Of a stretch of 33,104 bases of DNA, positions 16,491 through 24,410 are shown one piece after another. Under the pieces are notes generated by a model, which saw nothing but the letters and a program-made list of their open reading frames with translations, was not told where the DNA came from and made no database searches. The stretch lies in NCBI RefSeq assembly GCF_003206715.1, contig NZ_PZJU01000043.1, forward strand, positions 21,614 through 54,717. Reading direction: 5' to 3'. The translations under genes were made by a program, and so were the position numbers. Origin of the DNA: Salinicola peritrichatus (GTDB taxonomy: Bacteria; Pseudomonadota; Gammaproteobacteria; Pseudomonadales; Halomonadaceae). The first letter of the stretch is position 1. Each line of letters starts with the position of its first letter.

Positions 16491-17315
16491 TCAGATGTTG
16501 GGTTCGAAGTCGCCACGCGGCGTATCCATTGCCTGGCCCAGCCACTGCTTCTGCAGCTCGGCGAGGCGGCCGTCGTCCTTCATCTTCAGCAGGACCTCGT
16601 CGATGACGTCCAGCAGCGGGCGGCTCTCCTCGTCGTCACGTCCCAGATAGGCGAAATAGCTTGGCTCGCCGAAGGGCGGCTGAACGACCTTGAAGACGTT
16701 CGAACGCTGGCTGGCGACGTAGCCGATGTTGGGCAGCGAATTGGCGACGGCGTCGATGCGTCCGGAGGCCAGCGCGGCGTAGGCCTGGTTGTTGTCGACG
16801 AACTCCTTGATCTCGACCGGCTCGTCGAGGGTTTCGGCATACGCCTTGAGTGCCGCCAGTTGGGCGGACGACTGGCCGCCACCGGCGGTCTTGCCGGCGA
16901 TGTCCTCGGGGCTTTCGATGCTGTCGTCGCCGGCGCGCTTGAGCAGCGCCACAGTCGATTCGGCGATCGGCGTCAGGAAGTGATAACGCGCCTTGCGCGC
17001 TTGGGTGACAATGATCGGCCCGGCGACGATGTCGAAGTTACCGGCCTCGAGACCGGGCAGGACGCTCGGCCAGGGCAGGTCGATGAACTCGATCTCGACG
17101 CCCAGCTCCTTGCCCACCTCGGCGAAGATGGCCTTGTTGAGCCCGGCCTGTTCGCCGTTCTCGTGGAAGTCGAAGGGCGCAAACTGCATTTCCGTGGCCA
17201 CTTCCAGCACGCCACTCTGGCGGACATCGTCCAGCGCATCGGCGCTGGACGTCAGCGAGGCGGCGCTAGCGGCCAGGCCGAGGCAGAGTGCGAGCACGCG
17301 GTTCTTGTTGTTCAT
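16491..17315 (-). CDS. polar amino-acid ABC transporter substrate-binding protein
   Basis: A 274-residue periplasmic protein of the HisJ/GlnH/FliY class (SBP_bac_3 domain). The Sec signal is MNNKNRVLALCLGLAASAAS with cleavage likely around SSADA. The ligand pocket includes the early aromatic-acid motif QFAPFDF and the GNFDIVAGPIIVT stretch, where most polar amino-acid binders carry D-x-(I/V)-x-(A/G). AAGGAG lies 7 nt before the start. It opens the importer-aminotransferase-hutC operon, and a HutC-type operator lies 110 bp upstream. The ligand may be histidine or a 2-hydroxy acid analogue such as imidazole-lactate; this is inference from neighbours. Confidence 0.9.
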   Translation of the reverse strand: MNNKNRVLALCLGLAASAASLTSSADALDDVRQSGVLEVATEMQFAPFDFHENGEQAGLNKAIFAEVGKELGVEIEFIDLPWPSVLPGLEAGNFDIVAGPIIVTQARKARYHFLTPIAESTVALLKRAGDDSIESPEDIAGKTAGGGQSSAQLAALKAYAETLDEPVEIKEFVDNNQAYAALASGRIDAVANSLPNIGYVASQRSNVFKVVQPPFGEPSYFAYLGRDDEESRPLLDVIDEVLLKMKDDGRLAELQKQWLGQAMDTPRGDFEPNI

Positions 17316-17424
17316 GAATGACTCCTTGGCTGAGAGGCCGGCAGGGCCGGCGAGTCGGGCTGGGTCGGTGCCCAGGGTTCGGTGACGTCTGTCATCTTGC
17401 AGTGTTCGTGCCAATGTCTAGCCC

Positions 17425-17434
17425 TGTATATACT
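17425..17434. promoter_or_regulatory. HutC-type operator A (TGTATATACT)
   Basis: Nine of ten bases match the TGTATATACA palindrome repeated through this locus. It lies in the 183-bp gap between the FAD dehydrogenase stop and the importer binding-protein start, which suggests that the importer operon has its own HutC-controlled promoter. Confidence 0.7.
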
Positions 17435-17498
17435 TTTCAGTCGCTACACGCAGCGCCTGGCCGTTGCGCAGGCGGCGGCGACGTTTCCAAAGACGTGT

Positions 17499-18956
17499 CT
17501 ACGGCTCGTTTGCGCCATGCTGGTGCATGTCCGGCACGCCTGTGGCTGCGCCCTCGTCCACCTCGTCGGCCGGCAGCAGTTTGCCGGGGTTAAGGATGCC
17601 GCGGGGGTCGAAAGTGCACTTGAGCATACGCATCGCGTCGATGACATTCGGGGTGGCGCTATGGTGCAGGAAATCACGCTTGAGCAGGCCGATGCCGTGC
17701 TCGGCGGAGATCGAGCCACGCCGCTCGCCGACCAGCCGGTAAATTTCGGCTTCGATGGCGTGGCGAGTCGCCGGGGTGTCCTCGGCCAGCGAGCGGCCGT
17801 CCACCGTCAGGTGCAGGTTGCTGTCGCCGATATGCCCGAAATTGACAATGCGCGCGCCCGGCCAGCGTTGCCGCAGCGCCGCACCGGCGGCCTCGACGAA
17901 GGCGCCAATGTCGGCGATCGGCAGGCTGATGTCGAAGTTGATCGGCGCCAGCTTGACCGGAAACTCAGCGGTCGCCTCGCGGATCGTCCATAGCTCGCGG
18001 GCCTGGGCGGTGCTGCTCGTCAGCACGGCGTCCTCGACCTCACCCGCTTCCAGCGCGGCCGCCAGCGCCGTTTCCAGGCGGTTGGCATCGCCTTCGGCCT
18101 CGCACAGCACATAAAGGGGATGGCTCGCCGCAAGCGGCGGCTGGCCACCCTGCCAGTCGCAGCTCATGGCATAGAAGTCCTGCCACATCACCTCGAACGC
18201 CTCCAGCGCCAGCCCGGCGCCGCGCAGGCGGTGCAGCAGCGAGACCGCCGCCGGATAGTCGCGCAGCGCACACAGCAGGGTGTGGGTTTCGCCCTGGGGC
18301 GGCGCCAGGCGCAGCACGGCGCGGGTGATGACGCCCAGCGTGCCCTCGGCGCCGATGAAGCAGTGCTTGAGGTCGTAGCCGGTATTGTTCTTGATCATGG
18401 TATTCATCAGATCGAGAACCCGGCCGTCGGCCAGCACCACCTCTAGGCCGAGCACCCGGTCGCGGGTCATGCCGTGACGGATCACCGCGTGGCCGCCGGC
18501 GTTGGTGGCGATGGTGCCGCCGATCTGGCAGGTGCCGCGGGCGCCGAAGTCGACCGGGTAGCGGAAGCCGGCCTCTTCTGCGGCGTCCTGCACGGCCTGT
18601 AGTGTCGTGCCGGCGCGCACCGTCAGGGTCGCGGCGGCACGGTCGACGCTTTCCACGCCGGTGAGCCGGGCCAGCGACAGCGCGACGCTGTCGGCGCTGG
18701 GCACCGCCGCGCCAGCCAGCCCGGTCATGCCGCCCTGGGGGACCACCGCGCGGCGGTGTTCATGACACAGTTTCAGCAGCCTGGCGACTTCAGCCGTGCT
18801 GGCCGGGCGCACCAGGGCCAGTGGTCGGCAGGCGGCGTGGCCGGTCCAGTCGCTGTGGCAGGACTCGGGAATCGCCTCGCCCAGCAGCACGCTGTCGCCG
18901 AAGGCGTCTTGCAGCGCATCCAGAAAGGCGTCGTCGGCGGTGCTGGCGGAACTCAT
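17499..18956 (-). CDS. FAD-linked D-2-hydroxyacid dehydrogenase (GlcD/D-LDH/D2HGDH-like)
   Basis: A 485-residue flavoprotein. The PCMH-type FAD domain (about residues 35-215) contains VPQGGMTGLAGAAVP and GTCQIGGTIATNAGG, and the C-terminal FAD-oxidase domain contains NFGHIGDSNLHL and SAEHGIGLLKR. Family members oxidise D-lactate, glycolate or D-2-hydroxyglutarate to 2-oxo acids. It overlaps by 4 bp (ATGA) with an FMN dehydrogenase specific for L-2-hydroxy acids, which itself follows hutH by 1 bp, so the three are one operon. That context points to a D-2-hydroxyacid related to histidine, such as D-imidazole-lactate. The much longer upstream frame to 19601 runs out of phase through the FMN gene and is not real. 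Confidence 0.9.
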   Translation of the reverse strand: MSSASTADDAFLDALQDAFGDSVLLGEAIPESCHSDWTGHAACRPLALVRPASTAEVARLLKLCHEHRRAVVPQGGMTGLAGAAVPSADSVALSLARLTGVESVDRAAATLTVRAGTTLQAVQDAAEEAGFRYPVDFGARGTCQIGGTIATNAGGHAVIRHGMTRDRVLGLEVVLADGRVLDLMNTMIKNNTGYDLKHCFIGAEGTLGVITRAVLRLAPPQGETHTLLCALRDYPAAVSLLHRLRGAGLALEAFEVMWQDFYAMSCDWQGGQPPLAASHPLYVLCEAEGDANRLETALAAALEAGEVEDAVLTSSTAQARELWTIREATAEFPVKLAPINFDISLPIADIGAFVEAAGAALRQRWPGARIVNFGHIGDSNLHLTVDGRSLAEDTPATRHAIEAEIYRLVGERRGSISAEHGIGLLKRDFLHHSATPNVIDAMRMLKCTFDPRGILNPGKLLPADEVDEGAATGVPDMHQHGANEP

Positions 18957-20194
18957 GGCAGATCTCCCGTGGCCGGCTGGGCGGTGGCGGTCGCTGGCGC
19001 GCCGGACGGGGACAGCTGCGGGGAAGGGCTCAGGCAGTCGCGGTCGAGCTGGGCCAGGCGGGGCCGTCCCAGCAGCGCGAGGGTGTTGTGGAGCTGCTCG
19101 TGGAGCAGCGTCAGGGCGTGCGCCGCGCCGGCCTCGCCGCCGACCGCGAGGCCATACAGCGTGGCTCGCCCGCTGAGTACGCCATGCGCACCCAGGGCCA
19201 GCGCCTTGGCGATGTCGCTGCCGCGCCGGATGCCGCTGTCGAGCAGGATCTCGAGCTCCTGGCCCACGGCGTCGACGATCGCCGGGAGGCAGTCGAGGCT
19301 GGCCGGCGAGTCGTCGAGCTGGCGGCCGCCGTGGTTGGTCACCACGATGCCGTCGGCACCCAGTTGCTGGCAGCGCCGGGCGTCCTCGGCACCGAGAATG
19401 CCCTTGACGATCAGCTTGCCCGACCAGTGCCGGCGAATCTCGGTCAGGGTGTCCCAGGTCAGGTCGCTGGCCATCTGCTGGCCGATGTAGGTCGCCGCGC
19501 TGGCCGCGCTGTGCTGTCCGGCGGGCAGATACTTGAGCAGGTTGCCCAGCGTCGGCAGGCTGTCGGGCCACAGCGCCTGGGCGGCCCAGCGCGGGTGGCA
19601 CAGGGCATCCAGCGTGTGGCCCGGGGTCAGGCGCCGCGGGCTCAGGTAGCTGCGGCTATCCCATTCGCGCCGGCCCAGCACCACGGCGTCGGTGGTAATC
19701 ACCAAGGCCTCGGTGTTGGCCGCCCGGGCGCGCTCGATCAGGTCCCGGGTCGCCTGCTTGTCGCGCAGCGGATAGAGCTGGAACCACAGCCGTCCTTCGG
19801 GAACCGCGGCGGCGACTTCCTCGAGACTGTTGCAGGACACCGTGCTCAATGTGAACGGCACGTCGTGACGCTGTGCCGCACGAGCCAGGGCGATGTCGGC
19901 ATCGCGCCACAGCATGCCGTTGTAGCCGGTCGGGGCGATCGCCAGCGGCATCGCACAGTCCCGGCCCAGCAGGGTGGCGCGACTGTCGGTCTCGCTCAGG
20001 TCGACCAGGGTGCGCGGCCGCCACTGCCAGCGCTGGAAGGCGTGGCGGTTGTCGGCGAGGGTACGTTCATCCTCGGCGCCGGCACTGACGTACTCCCAGG
20101 CGAAGGCGGGCAGCCGCTGGCGGGCCATCGCGGCGAGCTCGTCGATGCTCTGGGCATGGTGCCAGCGATGGCTGCGGGCGAAGCGTCGTTTCAC
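18953..20194 (-). CDS. FMN-dependent L-2-hydroxyacid dehydrogenase (LldD/mandelate dehydrogenase-like)
   Basis: A 413-residue enzyme starting at GTG 20194, where GAGGA is 5 nt upstream and the hutH stop is 1 bp away. The FMN alpha-hydroxyacid oxidase fold is shown by APTGYNGMLW and by the signature TNHGGRQLDD, with the catalytic base His288 and Arg291; the FMN-phosphate motif is LDSGIRRGSDIAKALALGA in outline. The family oxidises L-lactate, L-mandelate or glycolate to 2-oxo acids, usually passing electrons to the quinone pool. About 25 C-terminal residues rich in Ser, Pro, Ala and Thr look unstructured. Co-transcription with hutH suggests L-imidazole-lactate as substrate (inference). Confidence 0.9.
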   Translation of the reverse strand: MKRRFARSHRWHHAQSIDELAAMARQRLPAFAWEYVSAGAEDERTLADNRHAFQRWQWRPRTLVDLSETDSRATLLGRDCAMPLAIAPTGYNGMLWRDADIALARAAQRHDVPFTLSTVSCNSLEEVAAAVPEGRLWFQLYPLRDKQATRDLIERARAANTEALVITTDAVVLGRREWDSRSYLSPRRLTPGHTLDALCHPRWAAQALWPDSLPTLGNLLKYLPAGQHSAASAATYIGQQMASDLTWDTLTEIRRHWSGKLIVKGILGAEDARRCQQLGADGIVVTNHGGRQLDDSPASLDCLPAIVDAVGQELEILLDSGIRRGSDIAKALALGAHGVLSGRATLYGLAVGGEAGAAHALTLLHEQLHNTLALLGRPRLAQLDRDCLSPSPQLSPSGAPATATAQPATGDLP

Positions 20195-20195
20195 G

Positions 20196-21728
20196 TCAAT
20201 CCTCGGTGTACAGGCGTGGGCGGGGCAGCAACTTCTCGAAGGCAGCATCATCGACGAAGCGCTGCGCGGCGTCGAGATCGGGGGCGAAATAGCGGTCTCG
20301 TTCATAACGTGCCACGTCGCGGCGGATCAGCGTCAGCGCTTCTTCGAGGGCCGGCGAGGTGGCCATGGGGCGATGGAACTCGATGCCCTGGGCCGCCGCC
20401 AGCAGCTCGATGGCGACCACCGCGCTGGAATTGAACGCCATGTCGGCCAGCCGGCGGGCCGCGAAGGTCGCCATCGAGACGTGGTCCTCCTGGTTGGCGG
20501 AGGTCGGCAGGCTATCCACCGAAGCCGGGTGCGCCAGGGTCTTGTTCTCCGAGGCCAGTGCCGCCGCGCTGACCTGGGCGATCATGAAGCCGGAGTTGAG
20601 TCCACTGTCCTCGACCAGGAAGGCCGGCAACCCCGATAGCGCCGGGTCGACGAGTTGTGCGATGCGCCGCTCCGAGAGCGCGCCGATCTCCGCGATCACC
20701 AGCGCCAGCACATCGGCGGCCATGGCGACCGGCTCGGCATGGAAGTTGCCGCCGGAAAGCACGTCGCCGTTGTCGAAGACCAACGGATTGTCGGAGACCG
20801 CGTTGGCCTCGCGCAGGAACACCCCGGCGGCGAAGCGCAGGTGATCCAGGCAGGCGCCCATCACCTGCGGCTGGCAGCGCAGCGAATAGGGGTCCTGCAC
20901 CCGCGGGCAGTCGCGGTGCGATTCGCGGATCCGGCTGCCGGCGAGCAGTTCGCGGTAGTAGGCCGCCACGTCACGCTGACCGGGATGGCCGCGAACCGCC
21001 TGGATGCGTTCGTCGAACGGGGTATCCGAGCCCTTCAGGGCGTCCACCGTCAGGCTTCCCGCGACCACCGCGGCGGTGAACAGCTTCTCGGTGGCGAACA
21101 GCCCGCGCAGCGCCAGCGCGGTGGACACCTGGGTGCCGTTGATCAGCGCCAGGCCCTCCTTGGGCGCCAGCGTCAGCGGCGCGAGGCCGGCCAGCGCGAG
21201 CCCTTCGGTGGCCGGCATCTCGCGCCCCTGGTGGCGCATGCGGCCCTCGCCGAGCAGCGTCGCCGACAGATGCGCCAGCGGCGCCAGATCTCCCGAGGCG
21301 CCCACCGAACCCTTGGCCGGAATGCACGGGTAGACCCGCGCGTTGTACAGAGCCAGCAGCGCTTCGATGATCGTCCAGCGCACCCCCGAGTGGCCGCGCG
21401 CCAGCGAGGTCGCCTTGAGCGCCAGGATCAGCCCCACCGTGGCGTCATCCAGTGCGTCGCCGACCCCGGTGCTGTGCGACAGCACCAGATTGCGCTGCAG
21501 TTCGGTCAGCGAGGCGCGCGGTATCGAGGTCTGGGCGAGCACGCCGAAGCCGGTATTGATGCCGTAGACGGTACGTCCGCTGTCCAGGATGGCGCTGACC
21601 GTGGCCTCGGCGTCGTCGACCCGGGCGCGGCTAGCGTCGTCGAGCGTAAGCGTAGGGCTGCGCTCGTAGAGTTCACGCAGCGTGTCGAGTGTCAGATTGC
21701 CCGGAGAGAGCCGCAGCGTTGTTGTCAT
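20196..21728 (-). CDS. hutH: histidine ammonia-lyase
   Basis: A 510-residue enzyme that eliminates ammonia from L-histidine to give trans-urocanate, the first hut step. The MIO-forming tripeptide Ala144-Ser145-Gly146 is present in [14 protein letters not shown]. Other active-site motifs are YGINTGFG (Tyr55), LSHSTGVG (His85), [16 protein letters not shown] and [10 protein letters not shown]. The length is normal. The ATG at 21728 follows AAGGGA; the upstream ATG at 21827 would start within the operator-promoter region. Unusually, it is separated from hutU, hutI and hutG and instead leads an operon with two 2-hydroxyacid dehydrogenases. A perfect HutC-type operator lies 71 bp upstream. Confidence 0.97.
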   Translation of the reverse strand: MTTTLRLSPGNLTLDTLRELYERSPTLTLDDASRARVDDAEATVSAILDSGRTVYGINTGFGVLAQTSIPRASLTELQRNLVLSHSTGVGDALDDATVGLILALKATSLARGHSGVRWTIIEALLALYNARVYPCIPAKGSVGASGDLAPLAHLSATLLGEGRMRHQGREMPATEGLALAGLAPLTLAPKEGLALINGTQVSTALALRGLFATEKLFTAAVVAGSLTVDALKGSDTPFDERIQAVRGHPGQRDVAAYYRELLAGSRIRESHRDCPRVQDPYSLRCQPQVMGACLDHLRFAAGVFLREANAVSDNPLVFDNGDVLSGGNFHAEPVAMAADVLALVIAEIGALSERRIAQLVDPALSGLPAFLVEDSGLNSGFMIAQVSAAALASENKTLAHPASVDSLPTSANQEDHVSMATFAARRLADMAFNSSAVVAIELLAAAQGIEFHRPMATSPALEEALTLIRRDVARYERDRYFAPDLDAAQRFVDDAAFEKLLPRPRLYTED

Positions 21729-21796
21729 GATCGTTCCCTTACGGGTGCCGGCGATGTCTGCCGCCGTGAAGCAGGTGCGCAAAGGCAGGGTTTTAT

Positions 21797-21810
21797 CCTG
21801 TATATACAGG
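21797..21810. promoter_or_regulatory. HutC-type operator B (CCTGTATATACAGG)
   Basis: A perfect 14-bp palindrome with the TGTATATACA core at 21799-21808. On the minus strand TTGCAT (21827-21822) stands 17 bp before TATACA (21804-21799), a plausible -35/-10 pair for hutH, so the repressor would cover the -10 element. Confidence 0.8.
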
Positions 21811-21881
21811 AACACTTTTCGATGCAAGTGCCGTACGGGAAGGAATGTGCGTTGGACAATGGTTGGCGAGTTAGTGGTAAG

Positions 21882-21922
21882 TTTTAGTGCATGTTTAGGT
21901 CATTTATCCCTTTTTAGTGCAT
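21882..21922 (+). repeat. two 11-bp direct repeats TTTTAGTGCAT
   Basis: Exact copies at 21882-21892 and 21912-21922 start 30 bp apart, about three helical turns, in the hutH/oxygenase control region. The same-face spacing suits cooperative binding of an activator. The protein is unknown; CbrB, NtrC or Crp-type sites do not match clearly. Confidence 0.45.
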
Positions 21923-21983
21923 CAAAATCGCCGAGTTATCGCGAGTTCGCTTTCTTCGCGAATGGCGCGTTGGCAAATTTGCA

Positions 21984-21993
21984 TGTATATACT
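21984..21993. promoter_or_regulatory. HutC-type operator C (TGTATATACT)
   Basis: It has one mismatch to the TGTATATACA core and lies 70 bp before the oxygenase start codon. This places the oxygenase-hutD-hutC operon in the same probable regulon. Confidence 0.7.
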
Positions 21994-22063
21994 TATGGCG
22001 TGCGGCAGCTGGACCGAGCGCTGCCTTAGGCGGATGAATCCTTACGATGGGAGAAAAGCAGTC

Positions 22064-23035
22064 ATGACCCAACCAACAACTACAATACCCCTGGTCGACA
22101 TGCAGGGCGTGCGCGAGAGGGACCCACAGAGCCTGACCCGGGCCGGCGAAGCGATACGTCGCGCCTGCACCGAGGTTGGCTTCTTCTACATCGTCAACCA
22201 CAGCCTGCCCCAGACGGTGATCGACGACGCCATGCAGGCGGCCCAGGCCTTCTTTGCCGAGCCGCTGGAGCGCAAGACCGAGGTAGCGGTCAACAAGCGC
22301 CACCGCGGTTTCCATCGACGGGGCGGCGCGACCATGTATCAGGCCACCCGTCCCGACGAGAAGGAGTTCTTCGGCTTCGGGCTCGACCTGGCGGAAGACG
22401 ACCCCAGCGTGCTGGCGGGTGAGGCGCTGCGCGGGCCCAATCAATGGCCCGGCTTTATGCCTGAGCTGCAGCGGGCGATGGACAGCTACTTTCTCGAGGT
22501 GGGGCGCTGCGGTGCCGACCTGCTGCGCGCCGTGGCGGTCAGCCTGGAGATCGACCCCGAGTTCTTCGTCGCCAAGTACACCAAACCGTTGCAGCGCACC
22601 CAGGCGGTCTATTACCCGGTGCAGCCCGATGATCGCCCGGCGGACCAGTTCGGCGTCGCCCCGCATACCGATTACGGTTGCATCACGCTACTCTACCAAG
22701 ATGCCATCGGTGGCTTGCAGGTCCGCGAGCTGGGCAGCGAACGCTGGATCGATGCGCCGTTCATCGAAGGGTCGCTGGTGGTCAATGTCGGCGATCTGCT
22801 GGCGCGCTGGTCCAACGATCGTTTCCGCTCAACCCTGCATCGGGTGATCAACACCAGTGGCCGCGAGCGCTACTCCATCGCGACCTTCTACGATCCCGAC
22901 TACGGCGCCCGCGTCGACCCGGTCGATCTCGGCGTGTCGGTGGACGAGGCCCGCTACCCGCCGGTGGCGGCGGGCGATTACATCCTGGGGCGCATCGATG
23001 CCTCGATGAGCTATCGTAAGACCGCCGCGTCCTGA
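22064..23035 (+). CDS. isopenicillin-N-synthase-like Fe(II)/2-oxoglutarate oxygenase
   Basis: A 323-residue oxygenase. The N-terminal DIOX_N region (IPLVDMQ... GFFYIVNHSLP) is followed by a core with iron ligands His201 and Asp203 (APHTDYGCITLL) and His259 (STLHRVIN), and the 2-oxoglutarate-binding Arg269-x-Ser271 (RYS). The R-x-S motif favours 2-oxoglutarate as co-substrate, unlike ACC oxidase variants. GGGAG precedes the ATG at 22064; the upstream ATG at 21917 would read through the operator. It is the first gene of an operon with hutD and a hutC copy. No oxygenase belongs to the classical hut pathway, so it may modify a histidine or imidazole derivative before entry (inference). Confidence 0.88.
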   Translation: MTQPTTTIPLVDMQGVRERDPQSLTRAGEAIRRACTEVGFFYIVNHSLPQTVIDDAMQAAQAFFAEPLERKTEVAVNKRHRGFHRRGGATMYQATRPDEKEFFGFGLDLAEDDPSVLAGEALRGPNQWPGFMPELQRAMDSYFLEVGRCGADLLRAVAVSLEIDPEFFVAKYTKPLQRTQAVYYPVQPDDRPADQFGVAPHTDYGCITLLYQDAIGGLQVRELGSERWIDAPFIEGSLVVNVGDLLARWSNDRFRSTLHRVINTSGRERYSIATFYDPDYGARVDPVDLGVSVDEARYPPVAAGDYILGRIDASMSYRKTAAS

Positions 23036-23036
23036 C

Positions 23037-23630
23037 ATGGGCCTGCCTGAAACGCTGCGCTTCGCCGAGCTTGAGCCGGTTGCCTGGCGCAACGGCGGCG
23101 GGATCACCCGCGAACTGGCTCGTGAGGCAACGCATGAAGAGGGCGCAGATCCGGGTTGGCGGGTCTCGATCGCCGAGCTCGATAGGCCGGTGCCGTTCTC
23201 GACATTCGCCGGCCTGGCGCGTCACTTCACGGTGATCGGCGCGCAGCCGGTAACGCTCATGCTCGGCGAGCGGCGTGTCGAGCTGGTGCCCTTGGAAAGC
23301 CTGGCCTTCGCCGGCGACGCCTCGGTGAGTTGCCTGCTGCCCGACGGCCCCAGCCGGGCGCTGAACCTGATGTACAATCCGCAGCGCTGGCGGGCCAGTA
23401 TCGCCTGGCTCGACCCCGGCGAAGCGCTGACGCACGATGGCGATTGCGAGACGCTGCTGCTGGCCGTGATCGGCGACGTGCGATTGGCCGGGCAGGCGTC
23501 GGCGCGTCTCGATTGTGGCGACGCCTGGCACTGGCGTAGGCTTGGCCCGCTCGCGACGTCGACGACCTATACGCTGGAGGCGCCGGAGACGGCACGCCTG
23601 ACCAGGATTGATCTGCGACCGCTGACCTGA
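23037..23630 (+). CDS. hutD: HutD family protein
   Basis: A 197-residue cupin-fold protein. The family signature near the N-terminus, WRNGGGITRELA (residues 17-28), and SIAELDRPVPFSTFAG are clear. In Pseudomonas fluorescens HutD is described as limiting the upper level of hut expression, perhaps by binding urocanate or formylglutamate; it is not a pathway enzyme. It begins 1 bp after the oxygenase stop and is followed after 51 bp by the second hutC copy, so all three are probably one transcript under operator C. Confidence 0.9.
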   Translation: MGLPETLRFAELEPVAWRNGGGITRELAREATHEEGADPGWRVSIAELDRPVPFSTFAGLARHFTVIGAQPVTLMLGERRVELVPLESLAFAGDASVSCLLPDGPSRALNLMYNPQRWRASIAWLDPGEALTHDGDCETLLLAVIGDVRLAGQASARLDCGDAWHWRRLGPLATSTTYTLEAPETARLTRIDLRPLT

Positions 23631-23681
23631 CGTTCTGTTCGAGCGACGGGGCTGGGCGGCAGAGGACTTCGAGGAGAACCC

Positions 23682-24395
23682 GTGGGACGCCAACCGCCCC
23701 GTTATCAACAGATCAAGCAGTACCTGCTGGAGAACATCCGCACGGGGCATTTTCCGGCCGATCATCAAATCCCGCCGGAGGAGCAACTGGCGGTGACCTT
23801 CGGCGTCAGCCGCATGACCGCCAACAAGGCGATCCGCGATCTGGTGCAGGAGGGCTATCTGGTCCGTCAGTCGGGGATTGGCACTTTCGTCACCGATCGT
23901 CGCTCGGAATCGCCGCTGGTCGAGATCAACAATATCGCCGACGAAGTGCGCCGCCGGGGTCATGGCTACGCCAACCGCGTGCTCTCCTGCGAAGCGATCA
24001 GCGCCGACGACGAGATAGCGCTGCGCATGGGGGTGCGCATCGGCGTGACGCTGTTCCACTCGATCCTCATCCATCTGGAGGACGGCCTGCCGATCCAGCT
24101 CGAGGATCGCTACGTCAATCCGCGCTGGGTACCCGGTTACCTCGAGGCCGATTTCTCGCGCCAGACGCCCAACGAGGTGCTGGTCGCCGCCTGCCCGATC
24201 AGCGACATGGAGCACGTCGTCGAGGCGGTGCTGGCGGACCCCCAGGCCGCTGACTGGCTGGAGGTCGAACCTTCACTTCCCTGCCTGAGCGTGCGCCGGC
24301 GCACCTGGTCGGGCGATCACCTGATCAGCTATGCCCATCTGCTGCATCCCGGCGATCGCTACAAGCTGCGTTCCATGGCCCATTCGGCTACCTAA
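23682..24395 (+). CDS. hutC: HutC-type GntR-family repressor (copy 2)
   Basis: A 237-residue regulator with a GTG start, supported by GAGGAG 6 nt upstream. The GntR winged helix (about residues 5-72) contains EEQLAVTFGVSRMTANKAIRDLV in part, and the UTRA domain follows from about residue 88, including LPIQLEDRYVNPRWVPGY and SDMEHVVEAV. It is the more typical HutC of the two, being next to hutD and facing hutF. Urocanate should be its inducer. Its own operon carries a HutC-type operator, so it is likely autoregulated. It ends 15 bp from the convergent yjiH-like gene. Confidence 0.92.
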   Translation: MGRQPPRYQQIKQYLLENIRTGHFPADHQIPPEEQLAVTFGVSRMTANKAIRDLVQEGYLVRQSGIGTFVTDRRSESPLVEINNIADEVRRRGHGYANRVLSCEAISADDEIALRMGVRIGVTLFHSILIHLEDGLPIQLEDRYVNPRWVPGYLEADFSRQTPNEVLVAACPISDMEHVVEAVLADPQAADWLEVEPSLPCLSVRRRTWSGDHLISYAHLLHPGDRYKLRSMAHSAT

Positions 24396-24410
24396 TTCAC
24401 CAGCCAGTTA

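Larger units (their letters stand above)
21729..22063. other. divergent control region of hutH and the oxygenase-hutD-hutC operon
   Basis: A 335-bp non-coding stretch, richer in A and T than its flanks. It holds two HutC-type operators (21799-21808 and 21984-21993), one near each start, a palindrome GCAAATTTGC (21973-21982) directly before the second operator, and the direct repeat TTTTAGTGCAT at 21882-21892 and 21912-21922. No gene is visible in it. Confidence 0.75.

Noticed and set aside
17499-19601. 700-codon frame including the FAD dehydrogenase
   Set aside because: The FAD protein begins at the ATG at 18956 with a 4-bp overlap. The upstream extension lies inside the FMN dehydrogenase gene and is arginine/proline-rich noise.
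21971-21983. Sigma-54 promoter before the oxygenase gene (TGGCA...TTGCA)
   Set aside because: The GG and GC elements are only about 8 bases apart, too close for the -24/-12 spacing.
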